64,000 nucleotides of DNA from Spartobacteria bacterium (GTDB lineage: Bacteria > Verrucomicrobiota > Verrucomicrobiia > Chthoniobacterales > UBA10450), in contig PNAA01000036.1 of NCBI GenBank assembly GCA_003169975.1, forward strand, positions 62,001 through 126,000, in the 5' to 3' direction. The position numbers were made by a program, and so were the translations under genes. Of the stretch, positions 59,098-64,000 are shown one piece after another; positions within the stretch are counted from its first letter, which is position 1; each line of letters opens with the position of its first letter. Below the pieces are notes generated by a model. That model had not been told where the DNA came from, did no database searches, and worked only from the letters and a program-made list of their open reading frames with translations.

Positions 59098-60204
59098 CTA
59101 GAGAATCACGGGTTGACGTTCCCTGAGTTTCGTTTGGAGGCGAAGCTGCCCGCAGGCGGCGTCGATGTCGTGGCCCTTCTCGCGGCGCAAAGTGGCGACC
59201 GCGCCGTGCTCGCGCAGGATGCGGAGGAAGCTCTCCTGGCGATTGCGCGAGGGGCGCGACCAGGCGAGGCCTTCGACCATGTTGTAAGGGATGAGGTTGA
59301 TTTTCGCCGAGAGGCGCGCGGCATGTCTGGCCAGTGCGTGCGCCTGCTCATCGGTGTCGTTCACGCCGGCAATCAGGATGTATTCAAACATGAGCCGCTT
59401 CTTTTGCGCGACATAGTCGGCGCAAGCCGCGAGCAACGTCGCGAGATTGTATTTGCGGTTCACCGGCATGATCTGGCTGCGCACTTCGTCGGTCGCGCCA
59501 TGCAGCGAGATGGCGAGGCGGAATTGCGTCGGCTCGGTGGCCAACTGGCGAATCTGCGGGGCAAGACCGCTGGTCGAAATCGTGATATGACGAGCGCCGA
59601 TCTCCAGGCCCCACGGTGCATTGATGATTCGGATCGCGCGAAGCAGGTTCGTTAGGTTGGCGAGCGGTTCGCCCATGCCCATGAAGACGATGTTGTCGAT
59701 CGTCTCGCCGCTCGCCGCTTCGATCGCGAGGAGCTGATCGACAATCTCGCCCGGCTCGAGATTGCGGGTAAATCCATCCAGGCCGCTCGCGCAAAATTTG
59801 CAGCCGTAAGCGCAACCGACCTGTGTCGAGACACAGGCGGTGCGGCGATCGGAAGCTGCGCCATAGAGAGCGGGCGACGCCGGGATGAACACCGACTCAA
59901 TCAGGTTGCCGTCCGCGAGGCGGAAGAGATATTTTCGTGTCGTATCCTTCGAACCGAGCACACGCACCACTTCCGGCCTAACGAAACTGAACTCCTCCGC
60001 CAGTCGCGCGCGGATCGCCGCCGACAGATCGGTCATCGCGTCGAAGGAATCGACCCGCTTCCGGTAGAGCCAGACCGCGACCTGCTTCGCCCGGTAGGCA
60101 GGCTCGCCTTGATCCGCGAAATGACGGGCGAGCTCATCGAGCGTGAGCGATTTGATTGCAGGCTTCGGCACGAGCGAATCTAACGGCGCGGCCACGGTTG
60201 TCAT
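59098..60204 (-). CDS. rlmN: 23S rRNA/tRNA adenine-C2 methyltransferase RlmN
   Basis: 368 aa. CAYGCKFCASG carries the radical-SAM CxxxCxxC; ACVSTQVGCA, VFMGMGEPLANL, ISTSGLAPQIRQLA, RLAISLHGATDEVRSQIMPV, LIPYNMVEGLAW and the methyl-carrying Cys in DAACGQLR complete the family set. It methylates A2503 of 23S rRNA and A37 of some tRNAs. The start overlaps the FkbM gene stop (ATGA). TCGTTAGGC-type copies at 59976 and, with one change, 59649. Confidence 0.96.
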   Translation of the reverse strand: MTTVAAPLDSLVPKPAIKSLTLDELARHFADQGEPAYRAKQVAVWLYRKRVDSFDAMTDLSAAIRARLAEEFSFVRPEVVRVLGSKDTTRKYLFRLADGNLIESVFIPASPALYGAASDRRTACVSTQVGCAYGCKFCASGLDGFTRNLEPGEIVDQLLAIEAASGETIDNIVFMGMGEPLANLTNLLRAIRIINAPWGLEIGARHITISTSGLAPQIRQLATEPTQFRLAISLHGATDEVRSQIMPVNRKYNLATLLAACADYVAQKKRLMFEYILIAGVNDTDEQAHALARHAARLSAKINLIPYNMVEGLAWSRPSRNRQESFLRILREHGAVATLRREKGHDIDAACGQLRLQTKLRERQPVIL

Positions 60205-60971
60205 TTGACCGCCACCAGGATGCCGTCCGGCTGTTCCTTCGTGTCGGGCAGGTCAACTTCGATCCTGTAACCGCTCGCGCGGAGCAGTTCGCGACAATCG
60301 GCATGCAGCGCCAAGCCATGCGCGCGGCCATGAGTGCCGATCAGGAATGTTTTCACCGCGCCCTTTTTCATGGCTTCCGCCGCGCCGTTCAACACCTCGA
60401 CTTCGAGGCCTTGCACGTCCATCTGCAGGAGATCGATCGGCCGGCCAATTCGGCGCACGAAGGCGTCGAGGGTGATCGTCGCAACGGTCACCATTTCATT
60501 CCGCGACCGGCGCAGCCCGATTTTCTCCAGGAAGCGCTTCCAGCGCGCACTTGGCGAAAGAGTCCTTTTCTCGGCCACCGGCGCGAGCCGGCTGCTGTAT
60601 CCGCGATCCATCAAAGTCTCGCTCCCGGCAGAAGAGGTGAGGCCTTCCACGTGAATGGTAAAGTCGTTATTCGTTAGGCCATTCAACATCATGTTTTCCC
60701 GGAGAAACCGGCGATGGCGCTCCAGCGGTTCGACGCCGTGAATCGTTAGGCTCGAGGAAAGGGTGCGGGCCAGGATGAGGTAGTAACCGATCGCCGCGCC
60801 GACATCGACAAAACAGCCGTCAGGAGGAAGGCGCCGGATCAGGTCGATGAAGATTTCTTCTTCTTCCGCTTCGTGGACGTTGCGTTTCTCGTAGCGTGCG
60901 CGCTGCTCATCGAGGAGGTGATCCTCATAAACGCGGACGCCGTTGTCGAAGGTGTGGACGGCGCGCGCCAT
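60201..60971 (-). CDS. FkbM-family methyltransferase
   Basis: 256 aa from ATG 60971. FVDVGAAIGYYLILARTL is SAM motif I, VEPLERHRRFLRENMMLNGL the acidic loop, and IDLLQMDVQGLEVEVLNGAA then LIGTHGRAHG complete the FkbM core. It methylates an oxygen of a sugar or natural product; the target is unknown. The frame is open upstream but that part lacks similarity. Two TCGTTAGGC 9-mers lie close together (60671, 60743). Confidence 0.9.
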   Translation of the reverse strand: MARAVHTFDNGVRVYEDHLLDEQRARYEKRNVHEAEEEEIFIDLIRRLPPDGCFVDVGAAIGYYLILARTLSSSLTIHGVEPLERHRRFLRENMMLNGLTNNDFTIHVEGLTSSAGSETLMDRGYSSRLAPVAEKRTLSPSARWKRFLEKIGLRRSRNEMVTVATITLDAFVRRIGRPIDLLQMDVQGLEVEVLNGAAEAMKKGAVKTFLIGTHGRAHGLALHADCRELLRASGYRIEVDLPDTKEQPDGILVAVK

Positions 60972-61065
60972 GGCCGAAGAATCTATCACAAGCGAGGCAG
61001 CCGACGCAGCCGTTCGCCCGGAGCAGACGTCGGCCCAAGAGGCGGGCCGTGGAAGGAAGGCTTGC

Positions 61066-61929
61066 CTAACGAACGATCGTCGCGTTCTTTTCCTTCGCCC
61101 TGGCGAGCTGCTGTTGCGCCTTGCGCTGGTTGATAACGAAGGTGTTGTTGTCGCCGAGCTTCGCCCAGGGGCCGGGCGGCACCTCGCTGAAGTCGACAAA
61201 TTTCCAGTCGGTCACATCGGTGTTCTGGAGGCCGAGATAATCGCGCACCGCCGGAGAAACATCGAGTCCCGCGCCGCGGTTGAGATTCGGCTTCGGCCGC
61301 TCGTTGCCGAAGACATATTCCCAGTGATCGGTGCGAAACGGGCCCGCATCTTCCCACTGCGCATAGACCGTGCGGTTGCCTTTGTGGATCGCAACCCAGC
61401 GTCCTTTGCAGACGGAAACGGCCGGTCCCTGATAGGCTTCCTTGAACCAGGGAATGACTTTCGGTGCCTCCGGCCGATGGCCTTCGCGTGACTTGTCGTT
61501 GTAAGGCAGCGCGCAATAAAACGGATTTTGCCGCGGAGTGAATTTCACCGGAATGTAGTTCTGCCGGCGCGCCGGATTCGGGTCGTCATAGCCGCCGTAG
61601 TCTTTCGCCCAATCCGCGTCCCAACTGCTGGCGTGATTCGGCACCGGGTTGTTCGCGGTTGGATTTTCGCCAATCCAAAAAACGGTCGTGACAATGTCCT
61701 TCTTCCAGGGGAAACGCTCGGCGCCTTTTCTGGTCGAAATACCTGCGACGTTAGGCGGCGTGTAGCCGATCGGGTCCACTTTCAAGAGGACGTCCTCATT
61801 CAAGCGGTTCTGCTTTTTGCTTATCTTAAGTTTCGCTGTGGCGGGCTGGGCCGGTGCCGAGGGCGCGAAAACGGCCGAGAGCGACCCCAATAAAACGGCA
61901 ATGGTATGAGTGAGTGTTCCTGGTTTCAT
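61066..61929 (-). CDS. Exported hypothetical protein with barrel-like C-terminus
   Basis: 287 aa. Signal peptide MKPGTLTHTIAVLLGSLSAV then FAPSAPAQPA. NPFYCALPYNDKSREGHRPE, KGRWVAIHKGNRTVYAQWED and RGAGLDVSPAVRDYLGLQ recall double-psi beta-barrel (RlpA/expansin-like) proteins, where the GxG.DxSPAAxxxLG line is typical. Possibly a periplasmic cell-wall protein. Its stop TAG is in a TCGTTAGGC 9-mer (61064-61072). Confidence 0.75.
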   Translation of the reverse strand: MKPGTLTHTIAVLLGSLSAVFAPSAPAQPATAKLKISKKQNRLNEDVLLKVDPIGYTPPNVAGISTRKGAERFPWKKDIVTTVFWIGENPTANNPVPNHASSWDADWAKDYGGYDDPNPARRQNYIPVKFTPRQNPFYCALPYNDKSREGHRPEAPKVIPWFKEAYQGPAVSVCKGRWVAIHKGNRTVYAQWEDAGPFRTDHWEYVFGNERPKPNLNRGAGLDVSPAVRDYLGLQNTDVTDWKFVDFSEVPPGPWAKLGDNNTFVINQRKAQQQLARAKEKNATIVR

Positions 61930-62073
61930 CAAAGCAAAACTCCAGCAACGCCGGAGATGAAGCGCACCAATTAAGACTCGGTCTGAAGACCGGAAATGCG
62001 CGTGAATCGAAGTCGCGGAAGATAGCACGACATCCGCCGGGATCAACCGTGCCAGCCAATAAATTTTCCGGTT

Positions 62074-62182
62074 GTAGACGCTTCGCTCTGCGAAGCTCGG
62101 GGGTCGGTGTGGCTGCGACGCGCAGGCTCGCGCCTCCCAGAGGGAGGCGTCTACAGGGGGCGCCCCCCAAGGGAGCGTCTAC
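62074..62182. repeat. REPIN-like pair plus third unit (family B) at the FAD-oxidase 3' end
   Basis: Left unit GTAGACGC TTCG/CGAAGC stem from 62074; second unit on the minus strand, GTAGACGC then CTCCC/GGGAG stem, ends at 62154; a third minus unit, GTAGACGCTCCC with a CCTTGGGGGG tail, ends at 62182. The third TAG (62179-62181) is the stop codon of the FAD-linked oxidase. Confidence 0.75.
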
Positions 62183-63546
62183 AGGAATTTTCCGGGATTC
62201 AGAATATCGAGCGGGTCGAGCGCCTGCTTGAGGCGTGCATGCAGCGCACGGGAAGTGTCGCTCGTCGCTTCGGGCCACCAGCGTTTCTTGGCGAGACCGA
62301 TGCCGTGCTCACCGGTAATCACCCCGCCCCAGGCAAGGACTTGCGCAAACAGCTCATCGAGAGCCAGTTCGACCCGGTCACGCACCGCCGCGTCTTCGTA
62401 GTCGGCGGCCATGATATTGACGTGAATGTTGCCGTCGCCGGCATGGCCGAAGGTGGCGACGGGAAAGCCGTGCCGCGACTGCAGGCGGCCCGCAAACTCG
62501 ACCAGATCGACGAGCCGGCTGCGCGGCACGACGATGTCCTGGTTGAGTTTCGTCAGGCCAGTGGCGCGGAGGGAATTGCTGAATTCGCGCCGCAGCGCCC
62601 ACAATTTCTCCGATTCTTCCTCGGTGGTAGCGACGGCGAGCGCTTCTGGCTTTTTGCTTTCGAGCAAGGTACGCAACGCCGCCGCTTCACTCCGGACGCT
62701 CTCCGGTTGGCCATCCAAATCGACGAGCAGGTGAGCGTTGCCCTCCGGCACGATCGTCGTGCCGCGATCGCGTCGCGCAGCTTCGAGGGTGAAGTGATCG
62801 GCAATTTCGAGCGACGCAGGCAAAAATCCCGCGGCGAAGATTTCCTGCACCGCCGCGGCGGCTTGCGGCATGGTGCCAAAGGAGGCCGAGAGAGTGGCGC
62901 GCGCGGGCGGCAATGGCAGAAGGCGAACGGTGATCTCGGTCACCACACCTAACAAACCCTCGGAGCCGACGAAGAGTCCGATCAAATCGAAACCAGTTTT
63001 GTTTTTGTGCACGCGTCCCCCGGTGCGGAGCACTTCACCGGTCGCGAGCACCACCTCGAGGCCGATGACGTAATGCCGGGTGACGCCGTATTTCAGGCAG
63101 CGCGGACCGCCGGCATTGGTGGCGACGTTTCCGCCGATGGTGCAATCTTTCAAGCTGGCCGGGTCGGGCGGATAAAACAGTTTCCGGGCACGAATGGCGG
63201 CTTTCAGTTCGCCCGTGATGACCCCCGGCTCGACGATCGCGATCGCATCCTCGAAACTGATTTCCTTGATCCGATTCATCCGCGCGAGCGAGAGCGCGAT
63301 CCCACCCTGCACCGGCACGCAACCGCCCACATAGCCGTAGCCGGCGCCGCGGGCCGTGACCGGGATCTTGTTTTCCGAGGCGAAACGCAACAGCCGGCTC
63401 ACCTGCTCCGTCGTCTGCGCGAACACCACGACATCCGGTTCATGATGGGCAAACCATTTGTCGCCGCCATGGGCGATCCGGGTCGGCTCGTCGGCCGCGA
63501 CAACCTCTTCCCCCAGGAGCGCGCGGAGTTCGGCGGCGAGCTTCAT
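62179..63546 (-). CDS. FAD-linked oxidase, GlcD/D-lactate dehydrogenase type
   Basis: 455 aa. PMH-type FAD-binding part: VTARGAGYGYVGGCVPVQGG, FYPPDPASLKDCTIGGNVAT then NAGGPRCLKYGVT, and the C-terminal FATFGHAGDGNIHVNIMAAD and ITGEHGIGLAKKRW with metal His. Oxidises glycolate or another 2-hydroxy acid. Stop is in the repeat at 62182. The start overlaps the L,D-transpeptidase stop (ATGA). Confidence 0.92.
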   Translation of the reverse strand: MKLAAELRALLGEEVVAADEPTRIAHGGDKWFAHHEPDVVVFAQTTEQVSRLLRFASENKIPVTARGAGYGYVGGCVPVQGGIALSLARMNRIKEISFEDAIAIVEPGVITGELKAAIRARKLFYPPDPASLKDCTIGGNVATNAGGPRCLKYGVTRHYVIGLEVVLATGEVLRTGGRVHKNKTGFDLIGLFVGSEGLLGVVTEITVRLLPLPPARATLSASFGTMPQAAAAVQEIFAAGFLPASLEIADHFTLEAARRDRGTTIVPEGNAHLLVDLDGQPESVRSEAAALRTLLESKKPEALAVATTEEESEKLWALRREFSNSLRATGLTKLNQDIVVPRSRLVDLVEFAGRLQSRHGFPVATFGHAGDGNIHVNIMAADYEDAAVRDRVELALDELFAQVLAWGGVITGEHGIGLAKKRWWPEATSDTSRALHARLKQALDPLDILNPGKFL

Positions 63547-64000
63547 CGCTGCACGCCAGTCGATGGCTCGATCACTTCCACGCGCGTGCCGATTTCGGCC
63601 GCGTCGAAGAAATGCTTCGCCATCATCGCCGGCATGCGAATACAGCCGTGCGAGGCACGGTAACGCGGAACGAAGCCGGCATGCATCCCGTAGCCGCCAG
63701 TGAAGCGCATGAAATAAGGCATCGACGCGCCGACAAATCGCGCGCCTGTCGGCCGCGGAGTTTTCTTGGTGTCGGCGTCGTGCACCAGCACCGCGCCGGA
63801 GCGCGCCACGTAGATACCGTATTGGCTGGAAATGTGGTGCTCGTCTTTCTGGATGACGCGGTACTTGCCAGGCGGGGTCTCGAAATCCAGGCGACCGGAG
63901 GAGATGCTGCTCGTGCCGACCAAAACCTTTCCGCGATAAAAAAATGCCTGCTGGGTGGTGAGATTAATGACGATTTTCCATTCCCCTCTGATCGTCGGAT
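63543..64000 (-). CDS. L,D-transpeptidase (YkuD), 5' end outside the window
   Basis: About 152 codons visible, open to the window edge: INLTTQQAFFYRGKVLVGTS, FETPPGKYRVIQKDEHHIS, MRFTGGYGMHAGFVPRYRAS and HGCIRMPAMMAKHFF. HGCIRM with its upstream HAG is the YkuD catalytic Cys/His motif. Cross-links peptidoglycan or anchors proteins to it, in the periplasm. The N-terminus, with export signal, is missing. Confidence 0.93.
   Translation of the reverse strand, partial: PTIRGEWKIVINLTTQQAFFYRGKVLVGTSSISSGRLDFETPPGKYRVIQKDEHHISSQYGIYVARSGAVLVHDADTKKTPRPTGARFVGASMPYFMRFTGGYGMHAGFVPRYRASHGCIRMPAMMAKHFFDAAEIGTRVEVIEPSTGVQR

Overview
The window is a high-GC bacterial chromosome segment, densely packed with short operons, many of them joined by ATGA start/stop overlaps. 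The mix of soil-type genes, GTAG-type palindromic repeats and a GxxExxY gene bounded by CTGCG repeats would fit a soil Verrucomicrobiota (Chthoniobacterales-like) lineage. That assignment is inference: there is no rRNA and only one ribosomal protein gene. At least seven genes carry single-base frameshifts or stops, so either the region is decaying or the sequence has indel errors.

Layout. 0-9.3 kb: ankyrin fragment, GH13 glucan enzyme, SufR-like regulator, DUF488/Mug-like glycosylase pair, glutaredoxin, folE, DoxX-like protein, frameshifted FAD reductase, diadenylate-cyclase-like protein and transaldolase. 9.2-11.8 kb: an FTR1 iron permease with a cytochrome c domain, flanked by a nirK-like fragment and a truncated nadA. 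11.9-15.3 kb: PEP-mutase-like enzyme, AhpD-like protein, a sulfite-oxidase-type molybdoenzyme fused to cytochrome b, and a GNAT. 15.4-23.1 kb: a nitrosative-stress cluster with a six-gene minus-strand operon (ric, tandem hemerythrin-like protein, methyltransferase, sdhB, DUF488, DoxX-NirK fusion), two further hemerythrins and two Rrf2 regulators. One regulator is NsrR-like, and a near-consensus NsrR palindrome lies between ric and the divergent hemerythrin. 23-33 kb: ClC channel, nitroreductase, FMN reductase and adenylate cyclase, mixed with many gene remnants (USP, decarboxylase, tRNA-Lys half, amidase, MIP, VOC, NRDE).

33.3-45.7 kb is a one-direction defence island: SNF2 helicase, 58-aa protein, zinc-hook SMC-like ATPase, SAP/SHOCT protein, type III-like Mod methyltransferase, GxxExxY protein, DUF1016 nuclease and type III-like Res. 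The GxxExxY gene sits between 30-bp inverted repeats that also supply the stop codon of mod and the start codon of GxxExxY, so it looks like an inserted cassette. 46-64 kb: FtsX permease with an AttH/CrtC-like protein, rpmH, GNAT, broken larB, S2P protease, M1 aminopeptidase, an ECF sigma/anti-sigma operon, a cNMP-binding thioredoxin-reductase-like protein, RlmN with an FkbM methyltransferase, a FAD-linked oxidase and an L,D-transpeptidase.

Two genome-scale signals overlie the genes. First, the 9-mer TCGTTAGGC (or its complement) occurs 23 times exactly, against about 0.5 expected, in both orientations. It is absent from the defence island and from 7.3-18.4 kb, which resembles a DNA-uptake-type motif. 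Second, GTAG-headed palindromes, single or paired head to head like REPINs, sit at gene 3' ends. Five reading frames use the TAG of the element as their stop codon, and one copy lies in frame inside the M1 aminopeptidase.
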